A stretch of 64,000 nucleotides of DNA, from positions 186,001 through 250,000 of the forward strand of contig NZ_FQUE01000005.1 in NCBI RefSeq assembly GCF_900128995.1. Reading direction: 5' to 3'. The notes beneath the pieces are model-generated. The model ran no database searches. It saw nothing but the letters and a program-made list of their open reading frames with translations, and was not told where the DNA came from. Every line of letters starts with the position of its first letter. Within the stretch, counting starts at the first letter, position 1. Source of the DNA: Loktanella atrilutea (GTDB lineage: Bacteria > Pseudomonadota > Alphaproteobacteria > Rhodobacterales > Rhodobacteraceae). The position numbers and the translations under genes were made by a program. Positions 54,451 to 63,728 of the stretch are shown in pieces.

Positions 54451-54609
54451 TCAGCCGGAAGGACCCGACCGGCGCGCGGCGCGGCACCGGTCAGAGCAAT
54501 AGCGCACCTCGTTCCAGACCCGGGCCCAGGATTTGCGCCAAGTAAAGGGGCGTCCGCAGGTCGCGCAGGTTTTGACCGGCAGATCGGCCTTCTTGCGCAT
54601 CCGCGGCAT
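54451..54609 (-). CDS. DUF2256-family small protein
   Basis: 52 residues; ATG at 54607-54609, stop at 54451-54453. The sequence [40 protein letters not shown] matches the DUF2256 family, with two Cys pairs (CATC and CSDRC) that probably bind zinc. Full length for the family. Function unknown; I recall frequent proximity to photolyase/cryptochrome genes, and one lies about 12 kb away here, not adjacent. It starts 3 bp after the stop of the small membrane protein gene, so both are one transcript leading towards glcB. Confidence 0.88.
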   Translation of the reverse strand: MPRMRKKADLPVKTCATCGRPFTWRKSWARVWNEVRYCSDRCRAARRSGPSG

Positions 54610-54612
54610 GGA

Positions 54613-54816
54613 TCAGTTGTTTTCGGCGGGCACTTCAGCGCCGGTGCGGGCATCGATCTGGGTATCGGCGCCTTCAGGCGTGTTTCCGTTGGAACTTGTC
54701 AAGAACAGCAGCACGACCAGCAGCAACAGCGCAAAGCCGACAACCACCGCCATGCCGCGCAATGACCCCCGGTGCCGCTTTTCCTGCTTGTCCAGATCCG
54801 TCTTGGGTGCCGACAT
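54613..54816 (-). CDS. Small single-pass membrane protein
   Basis: 67 residues from the ATG at 54814-54816. A charged N-terminus (MSAPKTDLDKQEKRHRGSLR), one membrane helix (GMAVVVGFALLLLVVLLFLTSS) and a short acidic tail. No family recognised. Coupled to the DUF2256 gene. Divergent from pepN. Confidence 0.65.
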   Translation of the reverse strand: MSAPKTDLDKQEKRHRGSLRGMAVVVGFALLLLVVLLFLTSSNGNTPEGADTQIDARTGAEVPAENN

Positions 54817-54916
54817 GTTCAACTCCGTCCTGTCAAAAGTGCCACCGCTTGCCGCGGCGGGTTCGAATTCATAACGTCGCAGAAGCCACAGAGTTTCACC
54901 GTGAAAGAGCGAACCC

Positions 54917-57469
54917 ATGAAAGACGCAGCGCCGCAGACCATCTACCTCGCGGACTATATGGCCCCCGGCTGGCTGGTGGAAAGTGTGCACCTGACATTT
55001 CGCCTTGCACCGCAGGCCACCCGTGTCCTGTCGCGGATCGCGTTCCGGCCCAACCCCGACAGCCCCCGGCAGCCGTTCTTTCTGCACGGCGAAGACCTGC
55101 GCCTGATCGCCGCATCCATCGACGGCACGCCCGTCACGCCGCAGTTGACCGCCACCGGCCTGACCTGCGACGTCCCCGATGCACCCTTCGTGTGGGAGGC
55201 GGAGGTCGAGATCGCGCCCGCCGACAACACGGTGCTCGAGGGGCTCTACATGTCGAACGGCATGTATTGCACCCAGTGCGAGGCGGAGGGGTTTCGCAAG
55301 ATCACCTACTACCCCGACCGGCCCGACGTCATGGGCGTCTATACCGTCCGGATCGAAAGCGACCTGCCGGTCCTGCTGTCGAACGGCAACCCCGTGGCAT
55401 CGGGCGACGGTTGGGCGGAATGGCACGACCCATGGCCAAAGCCGTCCTACCTCTTCGCCCTGGTGGCCGGCGACCTCGTGGCGCACCACGACACCTTCAC
55501 CACCATGGACGACCGCACCGTCGACCTGAACATCTGGGTCCGCGCGCCCGATCTGGACAAATGCGGCTTTGGGATGGGCGCCCTGAAACGGGCGATGATC
55601 TGGGACGAACAGACCTATGGCCGCGCCTACGACCTAGACGTCTTCAACATCGTCGCCGTCGACGACTTCAATATGGGCGCGATGGAGAACAAGGGCTTGA
55701 ACATTTTCAACTCCAGCGCCGTTCTGGCCAATCAGGCGACCTCGACCGACGCCGATTTCCAGCGGGTCGAGGCGATCATCGCCCACGAGTACTTCCACAA
55801 CTGGACCGGCAACCGGATCACCTGTCGCGACTGGTTCCAGCTGTGCCTGAAGGAAGGTCTGACCGTCTTCCGGGACCAGTCCTTCACCGGCGATCTGCAC
55901 GGCCACGCGGTCAAGCGGATCGAGGACGCGCTGGTCATGCGCAACCGCCAGTTTCAGGAGGATGCAGGCCCCCTGTCGCATCCCGTCCGGCCCGACAGTT
56001 TCGTCGAGATCAACAATTTCTACACCGTCACGGTCTACGAAAAGGGCGCCGAACTGGTCGGCATGCTGAAACGACTTGTCGGCGACGATGGCTACCGCGC
56101 CGCGCTCGATCTTTATTTCGACCGCCACGACGGGCAGGCCGCCACGATCGAGGATTGGCTGGCCTGCTTCACAGATGCCACGGGGCGTGACCTGACACAG
56201 TTCAAGCGCTGGTATGAACAAGCCGGCACGCCCCGGCTGACGGTGAGGGATGACTTCAAGGACGGCACGTACAGCCTTCATATCGCGCAGGAAACGCCGC
56301 CAACGCCTGGCCAGCCTGAAAAGCTGCCCCTTCACATTCCCGTGGCCCTCGGCCTGCTGGACGACACCGGGGCCGAGGTGCTGCCGACCACGATGCTGGA
56401 ACTGACAGGCGCCAGCCAGACCTTCACCTTCGACAACCTTGCGGCCCGCCCGATCCCGTCGATCCTGCGCGGCTTTTCCGCCCCCGTCATCGTCGCCAGC
56501 ACGCCGCCCGCGGGCGAGCGGGCGTTCCTTCTCGCCCACGACACCGATCCGTTCAATCGGTGGGACGCGGGCCGCAGCCTCGCCCGCGACATGCTGCTGG
56601 ATCTGATCCGTCAGGACGGCGGCGCACCGGATGCCGGCTACCTCGATGGGCTCCGCGCCACGCTGACCGACAGCGGCCTCGACCCCGCCTTCCGCGCGCT
56701 GGTGGCGCAGTTGCCGTCGGAAACCGACCTCGCCATCGCGCTCGCCGCGGCGGGAGAGACGCCGGACCCCCTCCAGATTCACCGCGTGCGGCAGGACGTC
56801 CGGCGCCACACGGCAGAGGCGCTGTCCGACATCCTGCCCCGGCTCTACGCGGACATGCAGATTCAAAGCCCCTTCGCCCCCGATGCCCTGCAGGGCGGTC
56901 AGCGCGCGCTGGGTAATGCGATCCTGATGCTGCTGTCCGAACGGGACGGTGGCGCCGCAGCACAGGCACAGTTCGATGGCGCCGACAACATGACCCAACA
57001 ACTGGCGGCCCTCGGCGCCCTGCTTCACATCGGCAAGGGAGAGGACGCCGCCGCGCGGTTCCACGACCAGTGGCAGGATGACCGGCTGGTCCTGAACAAG
57101 TGGTTCGGCATCCAGATCACGATGGCCGCACCGGAAGAGGCCGTCGACACCGCCGCCCGCCTGACGCGACACTCGGATTTCCTGTGGAAGAACCCGAACC
57201 GCTTTCGCAGCGTGATGGGCGCGCTATCCGCCCACCCCGCCGGATTCCACCGGGCGGACGGCGCGGGCTATGCGCTTCTGGCGGACTGGCTGATCCGCCT
57301 CGACCCCCTGAACCCGCAGACAACGGCCCGGATGGTCGCCGGCTTCGACGGCCTTCGGCGGTATGACGCCGACCGTCAGGCCCTGATCCGGCGGGAATTA
57401 CGACGTATTGCGGACACGCAGGGCCTGTCGCCGGATACGACGGAAATGGTCACACGCCTTTTGCAGTGA
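54917..57469 (+). CDS. pepN: Aminopeptidase N
   Basis: 850 residues, full length for bacterial PepN. The exopeptidase motif is MGAMENKGLNIFN, followed by the zinc site HEYFHNWTGNRITCRDWFQLCLKEGLTVFRDQSF (HExxH then the downstream Glu). The N-terminal beta domain, LYMSNGMYCTQCEAEGFRKITYYPDRPDVM, and a helical C-terminal domain complete the protein. It removes N-terminal residues from peptides in the cytoplasm. Confidence 0.97.
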   Translation: MKDAAPQTIYLADYMAPGWLVESVHLTFRLAPQATRVLSRIAFRPNPDSPRQPFFLHGEDLRLIAASIDGTPVTPQLTATGLTCDVPDAPFVWEAEVEIAPADNTVLEGLYMSNGMYCTQCEAEGFRKITYYPDRPDVMGVYTVRIESDLPVLLSNGNPVASGDGWAEWHDPWPKPSYLFALVAGDLVAHHDTFTTMDDRTVDLNIWVRAPDLDKCGFGMGALKRAMIWDEQTYGRAYDLDVFNIVAVDDFNMGAMENKGLNIFNSSAVLANQATSTDADFQRVEAIIAHEYFHNWTGNRITCRDWFQLCLKEGLTVFRDQSFTGDLHGHAVKRIEDALVMRNRQFQEDAGPLSHPVRPDSFVEINNFYTVTVYEKGAELVGMLKRLVGDDGYRAALDLYFDRHDGQAATIEDWLACFTDATGRDLTQFKRWYEQAGTPRLTVRDDFKDGTYSLHIAQETPPTPGQPEKLPLHIPVALGLLDDTGAEVLPTTMLELTGASQTFTFDNLAARPIPSILRGFSAPVIVASTPPAGERAFLLAHDTDPFNRWDAGRSLARDMLLDLIRQDGGAPDAGYLDGLRATLTDSGLDPAFRALVAQLPSETDLAIALAAAGETPDPLQIHRVRQDVRRHTAEALSDILPRLYADMQIQSPFAPDALQGGQRALGNAILMLLSERDGGAAAQAQFDGADNMTQQLAALGALLHIGKGEDAAARFHDQWQDDRLVLNKWFGIQITMAAPEEAVDTAARLTRHSDFLWKNPNRFRSVMGALSAHPAGFHRADGAGYALLADWLIRLDPLNPQTTARMVAGFDGLRRYDADRQALIRRELRRIADTQGLSPDTTEMVTRLLQ

Positions 57470-57540
57470 CTCCCTTGGCGCAGCGGTTAAGACTCCGTAA
57501 ATGACATGGAACCGTTACCCTTGCCGGGCATTAAGAGTTC

Positions 57541-58401
57541 ATGAAAGACCGTATTGATCCGCTGATCGTCGAACGCGCACCCTGGATGTATCGGTCTTGG
57601 CCGGGCATGAAGTATCTGCGCGGACTGATGCATCTTGCCCTCGCCTACGACAAGACCGTGGATATCGCCACCGGCATGCGCGACGCTCCGTCCAGCCAGA
57701 TCATGCGGACGATGGGCGACATGCTGGCCCGGCATGTCGAGGTCTCGGGTCTGTCCAACCTGCCGCTGCACGGTCCCGCGCTGGTCGTGGCCAACCATCC
57801 GACGGGCATCGCCGACGGCATCATCCTGCATCACATCATCGCGAAGACCCGGCCCGACATCTATTTCTTCGCCAACTCGGACATCCTGCGGGTCATGCCG
57901 CAGATGGGCGACATGATCTGCCCCGTCGAATGGCGCATGGACCGCCGGACCCGAGAAAAGACCCGCAACACCCTCGATTACGTCCGCGAGGCGACGGAGG
58001 CCGGGCGTCTGGGTGTCATCTTCCCCTCCGGTCGTCTGGCCAAACGCCACGGGTTCAAGCTGCACGAGCGGCCGTGGATGGCCTCGGCCGCCATGCTGGC
58101 GCGCAAGTTCGACCTGCCGGTCATCCCGATCAACGTGCAGGCGCGCAACTCGGCGCTGTTCTACCTCTTCGACATGATCCACCCGACCCTGCGCGACGTG
58201 ACCCTGTTCCACGAAACGCTGAACAAGGATCGCCAGCCCTATCGCATCACGGTCGGAGAGCCGATTCAGGCCTCTGCCCTGCCGAAATCCTCGGAAGAGG
58301 GAATCGAGTTGCTCAAGAAGGCGACGCTGGCGCTGGGCGGCGTGGACGCGCCCACCGTCAACATCATTCGAATGACCCGGCGCCCATTGTTGAAACCCTA
58401 G
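57541..58401 (+). CDS. Lysophospholipid acyltransferase-family protein (PlsC-like)
   Basis: 286 residues. The acyltransferase motif is VVANHPTGIADGIIL (H then five residues then D, as in NHPxGxxDG members near hemolysin/OlsA-type enzymes, not the classical HX4D). Block III follows as FPSGRLAKRHGFKLHERPWMASAAMLARKFDLPVIPINVQ. It probably acylates a lysophospholipid or ornithine-lipid precursor at the inner membrane. The start follows TTAA-rich DNA. Its 3' end overlaps the convergent lytic transglycosylase gene by 38 bp. Confidence 0.88.
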   Translation: MKDRIDPLIVERAPWMYRSWPGMKYLRGLMHLALAYDKTVDIATGMRDAPSSQIMRTMGDMLARHVEVSGLSNLPLHGPALVVANHPTGIADGIILHHIIAKTRPDIYFFANSDILRVMPQMGDMICPVEWRMDRRTREKTRNTLDYVREATEAGRLGVIFPSGRLAKRHGFKLHERPWMASAAMLARKFDLPVIPINVQARNSALFYLFDMIHPTLRDVTLFHETLNKDRQPYRITVGEPIQASALPKSSEEGIELLKKATLALGGVDAPTVNIIRMTRRPLLKP

Positions 58402-59206
58402 CAGAGGCCGCGGCCTCTGCGGCGGCCATGACCGTCGCGGGGCGCAGCACCGGGCGCGGACGTTCGCGCACGACGCAGTAGTCCTGCTTGCGGGTCCATT
58501 CCGACATCTCGGCGATCTTGGCACGGTTGCTCATCGGGCCCCAGTCCGCGGCCACCCCGCGCCAACGCCCGTCGTGCAGCGCAACCGCCCGATCGCGCTT
58601 AACCGTGCGCGCCATGATCCGCGCCGCGCAGGACAGGTTGTCGATCGGATTCTGCAACGCCGTCCCCGTCGTCGCCCGGCAGCCGTAGCCGCGCGCGGTG
58701 GCGGGCAATATCTGCAGCAGACCGTACCACAGCCCGCCGCCGCCCACCGCCTTGGGGTTGTATGTGCTTTCGTGTTTCGACAGGGCCGACATCATGCCGA
58801 CCCAGAAGGCCCGGCGCAGGGTCGGGCTGTTTTCGGCGTAGGCCGGGCACCATGCCTCGATATCGCGGGGCACGACCGAATCGAGTCCCTGCGCCGCGAC
58901 CGCCGACATCGTGGCCCGCGCCCACGCCTTTGCCACCGGTCCCTTGCCCCAACGCGTGCGCGGCACGAAATTCGGTCTGACCTGTGGGCGCACGCTGGGC
59001 GCCCCTGCGATCACGTGAACCGGATACCGGATCATGTGGGCAGGACGCGCGACGGGACGAAATGAGGTAAGGCGCTCGGCTTCGGCGACCACGCGTGCCG
59101 CGGCGGCGTCCTCTCGGGAATGGGGGCGATAGGGCAGTTCGGCGGCCACCGCGGTGGCCCACACGCCTGCCAACATTCCCCCCAGAATGATGTGCCTGAT
59201 GTGCAT
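58364..59206 (-). CDS. Lytic transglycosylase (SLT-like) domain protein
   Basis: 280 residues with a signal peptide (MHIRHIILGGMLAGVWATAVAAE). The catalytic domain in the second half has ALSKHESTYNPKAVGGGGLWYGLLQILPATARGYGCRAT, with the catalytic Glu in HEST and the GLLQI motif, then NLSCAARIMARTV. Cysteines at several points suggest disulfides. It would cleave peptidoglycan in the periplasm. The proline-rich middle is probably flexible. Confidence 0.88.
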   Translation of the reverse strand: MHIRHIILGGMLAGVWATAVAAELPYRPHSREDAAAARVVAEAERLTSFRPVARPAHMIRYPVHVIAGAPSVRPQVRPNFVPRTRWGKGPVAKAWARATMSAVAAQGLDSVVPRDIEAWCPAYAENSPTLRRAFWVGMMSALSKHESTYNPKAVGGGGLWYGLLQILPATARGYGCRATTGTALQNPIDNLSCAARIMARTVKRDRAVALHDGRWRGVAADWGPMSNRAKIAEMSEWTRKQDYCVVRERPRPVLRPATVMAAAEAAASARVSTMGAGSFE

Positions 59207-59279
59207 GAGGGACGAATAGAGTGCGCCGACCCGACCCGATCAACCCCGCGACCCCGCCATCGGCGGCATTCCGCAAAAA

Positions 59280-59303
59280 GGGGGCGCCCCGGCGGACGCC
59301 CCC
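59280..59303 (-). terminator. Rho-independent terminator of the DJ-1/PfpI gene
   Basis: On the minus strand a GC-rich hairpin (GGGGGCG with CGCCCCC, 10-nt loop) is followed directly by five T residues (59275-59279 are A on the plus strand). It lies 25 bp past the stop of the DJ-1/PfpI gene. Confidence 0.75.
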
Positions 59304-59327
59304 ATTCGACTTACGGTTGTACGCGGC

Positions 59328-59888
59328 TTACGCCGCGTTGCGCTTGTGATCGCCTTCGCGGACTTCCTCGATGATCTTGGCGACGAAAGCCTCCAGATCG
59401 TCGGGGTTCCGGCTAGTGATGATGCCGTTGGAAATCGCGACCTCCTTGTCGACGACATTGGCTCCGGCGTTCTTGAGGTCCGTGCGGATCGACTTGTAGG
59501 ACGTCATCTCGCGTCCTTCGACGACGCCGGCCTCGATCAGCAGCCACGGGGCGTGGCAGATGGCGGCAACGATCTTGCCGTGGGTGACGAAACCCTTGAT
59601 GACATCGATCGCATCCTTTTCGACACGCAGGACGTCGGGGTTGATCTGGCCGCCCGGCAGGACGATGGCATCATAGTCTTCGACCTTGACGTCGGCGATC
59701 TTCAGATCGCCCGGCACGTCGATGGACCAGTGATCCTGATCCCAGGCCTTGATCTTGTCGCCATCCAGCGTCGCGACGTGCACGGTCGCTCCCGCCTCGC
59801 GCAGCTTCTTCAGCGGTGTCGTCAGTTCGACCTCTTCAAAGCCGTCGGTCGCCATGATGAGGATCTTGGATTCGGTGATAGCGGTCAT
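59328..59888 (-). CDS. DJ-1/PfpI-family protein (YraA/YhbO-like)
   Basis: 186 residues. Features of the PfpI/YhbO subgroup are [26 protein letters not shown] with the conserved Glu, [13 protein letters not shown], and the nucleophile elbow [17 protein letters not shown] (Cys then His). Members act in protein and nucleotide repair after glyoxal damage or in stress resistance; the exact role is debated. Single gene with its own terminator, divergent from gatB. Confidence 0.92.
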   Translation of the reverse strand: MTAITESKILIMATDGFEEVELTTPLKKLREAGATVHVATLDGDKIKAWDQDHWSIDVPGDLKIADVKVEDYDAIVLPGGQINPDVLRVEKDAIDVIKGFVTHGKIVAAICHAPWLLIEAGVVEGREMTSYKSIRTDLKNAGANVVDKEVAISNGIITSRNPDDLEAFVAKIIEEVREGDHKRNAA

Positions 59889-60002
59889 TGGTGCTCTCCT
59901 TTGCGGGGTTCGCTTCGTTCTGCCCAGTCAACGGGCACCCCCCGGCACTTGTTCCGTCCTCGGGGCTGGCCTAGAAGGACGCAACAGCTGATGAGGACCG
60001 CC

Positions 60003-61514
60003 ATGCTCGATCTTGAATACGCCACCCCTGCCCCGAAGGTCATCGCGGGCGCCAAGCACGACTGGGAACTGGTGATCGGTCTGGAAGTCCATGCGCAGGT
60101 CGCGACGCGGGCCAAGCTTTTTTCCGGCGCCTCGACCCTTTTCGGCGCGGAACCCAACAGCAACGTGGCCTTCGTGGACGCGGGCATGCCCGGCATGCTG
60201 CCTGTCATCAACGAGGCCTGTGTCGCGCAGGCCGTCCGCACCGGGCTTGGCCTGAAGGCGCAGATCAATCTGATGTCGGCCTTCGACCGCAAGAACTATT
60301 TCTACCCCGATCAGCCGGCGGGCTATCAGATCAGCCAGCTATATCATCCGATCGTCGGCGAGGGCGAAGTGCTGGTCGAACTGGGCGACGGCACCGCGCG
60401 CCGCGTCCGGATCGAACGCATCCACCTCGAACAGGACGCCGGCAAGTCGATCCACGACATGGACCCGGAAATGTCCTTCGTCGACCTGAACCGGTCCGGC
60501 GTCGCGCTGATGGAGATCGTCAGCCGTCCCGACATCCGCAGCCCCGAGGAAGCCGCCGCCTACATCCTGAAACTGCGCCAGATCATGCGCTATCTGGGCA
60601 CCTGCGACGGCGACATGCAGAACGGCAACCTGCGCGCGGACGTCAACGTCTCCGTCTGTCGTCCGGGCGACTACGACCGGTTCATGGACACCGGCGACTT
60701 CTCGCATCTGGGCACCCGGTGCGAGATCAAGAACATGAACTCCACCCGGTTCATCCAGCAGGCCATCGAGGTCGAGGCGCGGCGCCAGATCGCGATCCTC
60801 GAGGACGGTGGCACGGTCGATCAGGAAACCCGCGGTTTCGATCCCGAGAGGGGCGAAACGCGCAGCCAACGGTCCAAGGAAGAGGCGCACGACTACCGTT
60901 ACTTCCCCGACCCAGACCTGCTGCCGCTGGAAATCGAACAGGCCTGGGTCGACGACATCGCCGCCGCCCTGCCGGAATTGCCGGACGCCAAGAAGGCCCG
61001 CTTCATCGCGGACTTCGGCCTGTCGGACTACGACGCAAGCGTACTGACGGCGGACGTGGCGAATGCCGCCTATTTCGAGGATGTGGCCAAGGGCGGCGAC
61101 GGCAAGCTGGCCGCGAACTGGGTCATCAACGAACTCTTCGGGCGGCTGAAGAAGGACGACCGCGAGATCACGGACAGCCCGATCCCCGCCGCACGCCTTG
61201 CGCAGATCGTGGCGCTGATCAAGGCAGAGACGATCAGCGGCAAAATCGCCAAGGACGTGTTCGAGATCGCCTACACCCAAGGTCGCGATCCCGAGGAGAT
61301 CGTCGAGACCGAAGGCATGAAGCAGGTCACCGACACCGGCGCGATCGAGGCTGCCGTGGACGAGATCATCGCCGCCAACCCCGCGCAGGTGGAAAAGGCC
61401 AAGGCAAATCCAAAGCTTGCGGGCTGGTTCGTCGGTCAGGTGATGAAATCCACCGGCGGCAAGGCGAACCCGGCGACCGTCAACGCGCTGGTCACGGCAA
61501 AGCTGGGTCTTTGA
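60003..61514 (+). CDS. gatB: Asp-tRNA(Asn)/Glu-tRNA(Gln) amidotransferase subunit B
   Basis: 503 residues from the ATG at 60003 ([33 protein letters not shown]); another ATG at 59991 is 4 codons upstream. Motifs [67 protein letters not shown] and the C-terminal YqeY-like region ending [15 protein letters not shown]. With GatA and GatC it converts misacylated Glu-tRNA(Gln) to Gln-tRNA(Gln). The other subunits are not in the window. Confidence 0.97.
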   Translation: MLDLEYATPAPKVIAGAKHDWELVIGLEVHAQVATRAKLFSGASTLFGAEPNSNVAFVDAGMPGMLPVINEACVAQAVRTGLGLKAQINLMSAFDRKNYFYPDQPAGYQISQLYHPIVGEGEVLVELGDGTARRVRIERIHLEQDAGKSIHDMDPEMSFVDLNRSGVALMEIVSRPDIRSPEEAAAYILKLRQIMRYLGTCDGDMQNGNLRADVNVSVCRPGDYDRFMDTGDFSHLGTRCEIKNMNSTRFIQQAIEVEARRQIAILEDGGTVDQETRGFDPERGETRSQRSKEEAHDYRYFPDPDLLPLEIEQAWVDDIAAALPELPDAKKARFIADFGLSDYDASVLTADVANAAYFEDVAKGGDGKLAANWVINELFGRLKKDDREITDSPIPAARLAQIVALIKAETISGKIAKDVFEIAYTQGRDPEEIVETEGMKQVTDTGAIEAAVDEIIAANPAQVEKAKANPKLAGWFVGQVMKSTGGKANPATVNALVTAKLGL

Positions 61515-61521
61515 CCCGGCC

Positions 61522-61547
61522 GGCGGTGTCCCGACGGGCACCGCCGC
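61522..61547 (+). terminator. Hairpin downstream of gatB
   Basis: An 11-bp stem with one G-T pair (CGGCGGTG core with CACCGCCG) and a 4-nt loop, 8 bp after the stop. No T tract follows. Possible factor-assisted terminator. Confidence 0.45.
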
Positions 61548-61607
61548 ATGCCCTTGGCGAACCGGGACCCGGCTGCTAAGGACACCCCGTCAGATACAGG
61601 GGGTCCC

Positions 61608-62075
61608 ATGACACGATACGAATACAAGGTCGTCCCGGCCCCCCGCCGTGGAGAGCGCGTGCGCGGCGTCAAGGCGGGCGAGGACCGTTTCGCCATCGCG
61701 CTGACCAACGTGATGAACACGCAGGCCGCCGCGGGTTGGGAATACCTGCGCACGGAAACCCTGCCCAGCGAGGAACGCGAAGGCCTGATGGGCAAGACCA
61801 CCGTGTTTCAGAACATGATGGTCTTCCGTCGCCTGAACGCGCCCGCGGCAGATGCCGCGACACCGCCGACGCCCCTGATCGAGGACCGGCGCGATGACGA
61901 TGCCGCATCCGCGCCCCAGACGCCGGTCGCGGCCAGCCTTCACCCGGTCTTTCGCACCCCGCCCCTGACGGCGACGACGGCAGAGGCGGAGTCGCCGGCA
62001 CCGGCCCCCGCCGTCACGACCGACGCCCGGGCGGACGTGCCCGGACCCGTCGTGACCGAGGACGACCGCCGCTGA
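61608..62075 (+). CDS. DUF4177-domain protein
   Basis: 155 residues from the ATG at 61608 (MTRYEYKVVPAPRRGERVRGVKAGEDRF). Residues 1-75 are the DUF4177 domain, with ALTNVMNTQAAAGWEYLRTETLPSEEREGLMGKTTVFQNMMVFRR. The rest is a Pro/Ala/Thr-rich disordered tail. Function unknown. The stop directly abuts the convergent BolA gene. Confidence 0.82.
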   Translation: MTRYEYKVVPAPRRGERVRGVKAGEDRFAIALTNVMNTQAAAGWEYLRTETLPSEEREGLMGKTTVFQNMMVFRRLNAPAADAATPPTPLIEDRRDDDAASAPQTPVAASLHPVFRTPPLTATTAEAESPAPAPAVTTDARADVPGPVVTEDDRR

Positions 62076-62330
62076 TCAGCGGAACGTGATCGCCAGCGCG
62101 TGCAGGCGACCGATGATCTCCGGCCCCAGCGCGTCATGCACCGCCCGGTGCTTGGCCAGCCGCGACTTGCCGTCCAGCGACGCGGCGGCGATGACAACCT
62201 GCCAATGGCTTTCGCCCGATCCGTCGTCGCCGCTGTGACCCGCGTGCAGGTGGCTCTCGTTGATCACCTCCAGATACTCCGGCGATAAACCGCGTGTCAG
62301 CGCGTCCCGAATGTCAGCGTCAAGTGCCAT
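62076..62330 (-). CDS. BolA-family protein
   Basis: 84 residues. BolA fold: SPEYLEVINESHLHAGHSGDDGSGESHWQVVIAAASLDGKSRLAKHRAVHDALGPEI with the conserved His residues and C-terminal HALAIT. BolA partners with monothiol glutaredoxins in iron-sulfur trafficking. The stop codon abuts that of the DUF4177 gene with no spacer. Confidence 0.93.
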   Translation of the reverse strand: MALDADIRDALTRGLSPEYLEVINESHLHAGHSGDDGSGESHWQVVIAAASLDGKSRLAKHRAVHDALGPEIIGRLHALAITFR

Positions 62331-62405
62331 AATTTTTGTCCTGCCTCTTCTATCTGCCGTCCAAGGGTTTAGAGTGCATGCTCCGAGTCGGAAAGGGACG
62401 ATCCC

Positions 62406-63044
62406 ATGAACAAGAAAGACCCCTTCGGTTTCGACATGTCGGTGTCGAGCAGCAAGAAGAAGAACCCCCGCGGGCGTCGGGGGATGTCGGGCGCGTCGGA
62501 AACCTCCACGCGCATCTGCGATCACGAAGGGTGCGAGGAAGCAGGGCAGTACCGGGCGCCGAAGTCGCCGGATTCGATCGACGATTACTGGTGGTTCTGC
62601 AAGGACCACGTGCGCGAATACAATCTGAAATGGAATTTCTTCGACGGCACGTCAGAGGCCGAGCTGATGGCCCAGATGGAAAAGGACCGCGCGACCTGGG
62701 AACGCCCCACCAAGCCCATGAAGCGCACGGTCGAGGAACTGGCCTGGGCGCGTCTTGGCGTGTCCGACCCGCACGAAGTGCTAGGCCAGAACGCGACCCG
62801 CAACCCCGGCAAGACCGGCGGTGGCACCCGCAAGCTGCCGCCGACCGAACGACGCGCGGTCGAGATCCTCGACGCCAAGGACAACATGTCCAAGGCGGAG
62901 ATCCGCAAATGCTACAAGGCACTGATCAAGGTGCTGCATCCCGACATGAACGGCGGCGACCGCAGTCAGGAAGAGCAGCTGGCAGAGGTCGTCTGGGCCT
63001 GGGACCAGATCAAGGCAAGCCGCAACTTCCGCGAAAAGGACTGA
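62406..63044 (+). CDS. J-domain (DnaJ-like) protein
   Basis: 212 residues. The C-terminal J domain (from about residue 155) has LDAKDNMSKAEIRKCYKALIKVLHPDMNGGDRSQEEQLAEVVWAWDQIK with the HPD motif that triggers DnaK ATP hydrolysis. The N-terminus contains CDHEGCEEAGQYRAPKS with a CxxxxC and a downstream WWFCKDH that may bind metal. This is a type III-like J protein typical of alphaproteobacteria; the client is unknown. Confidence 0.9.
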   Translation: MNKKDPFGFDMSVSSSKKKNPRGRRGMSGASETSTRICDHEGCEEAGQYRAPKSPDSIDDYWWFCKDHVREYNLKWNFFDGTSEAELMAQMEKDRATWERPTKPMKRTVEELAWARLGVSDPHEVLGQNATRNPGKTGGGTRKLPPTERRAVEILDAKDNMSKAEIRKCYKALIKVLHPDMNGGDRSQEEQLAEVVWAWDQIKASRNFREKD

Positions 63045-63056
63045 CGCGGCGGGCGG

Positions 63057-63626
63057 CTAGCGCCGCGTGCGGTCCAGCGTCGGCGTCAGCCAGTTGCCGC
63101 GCGTCCGCTGCGGACGGCGCAGGGGGCGCGCCACGACCACGGCGGCTGCGGCAGCTGCCGCCGCCCGCTGCGCCCTCTCCTGCCGCCAGGCCCGCAGCAG
63201 GTAATGGCAGGCGACCATCATCGCCAGCCACAGCGCCGCCAGTTCGGGCCGTCCCACCAGCGTCAGGACGAACATCAGCGGCCCGAACATCGTGCCGTAG
63301 AACGGCAGGGCCAGCGTTCCGCCGATCAAGGTGCCGACGAAGCTGACCGCCACGATCCCGCGCAGCGCGCGCAGCACGCCGGACACCCCGGCATACCCCA
63401 TCCAGCGCCCACCCAGATAAAGCCCGCCCAGCGCGCCGAGGATGCCGGACGCCATGAACCAAAGGTCGGCTTCCGACATGCGGCGCAGCACCGTATGGCT
63501 GCCGCCCATCTGCGCCACGATGAAGAAGCTCAGGATGCCGCCGCACAGGCCCACGCCCACCGCCGCCGCACACAGGCGACGCTCTCCCGCCGTCAGACGC
63601 AGAGGATGGATGAAGGTGTCTTTCAT
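63057..63626 (-). CDS. Hypothetical membrane protein
   Basis: 189 residues from the ATG at 63624-63626 (MKDTFIHPLRLTAGERRL). Four to five membrane segments (AAAVGVGLCGGILSFFIVA, LWFMASGILGALGGLYLGG, GIVAVSFVGTLIGGTLALPFYGTMFGPLMFVL, LAALWLAMMVACHYLL), then an Ala-rich, basic tail. No family recognised. Confidence 0.7.
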   Translation of the reverse strand: MKDTFIHPLRLTAGERRLCAAAVGVGLCGGILSFFIVAQMGGSHTVLRRMSEADLWFMASGILGALGGLYLGGRWMGYAGVSGVLRALRGIVAVSFVGTLIGGTLALPFYGTMFGPLMFVLTLVGRPELAALWLAMMVACHYLLRAWRQERAQRAAAAAAAAVVVARPLRRPQRTRGNWLTPTLDRTRR

Positions 63627-63728
63627 GCGGCGGACGGTCTCGTGAACATACAGGCTCCGCGGGACCCTACCGAAGTTGCATCGCTGCGTTAAGCCTGTGC
63701 ATCGGAACACATCGTTTCCGCGCCGACC

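Noticed and set aside
57475-57500. A tRNA-like D-arm (GGCGCAGCGGTTAAGACTCCG) after pepN
   Set aside because: No anticodon or T-arm follows; the next sequence is the leader of the acyltransferase gene.
59346-60002. An upstream extension of the gatB frame of about 219 codons
   Set aside because: It lies antisense to the DJ-1/PfpI gene and the GatB family starts at the ATG near 60003.
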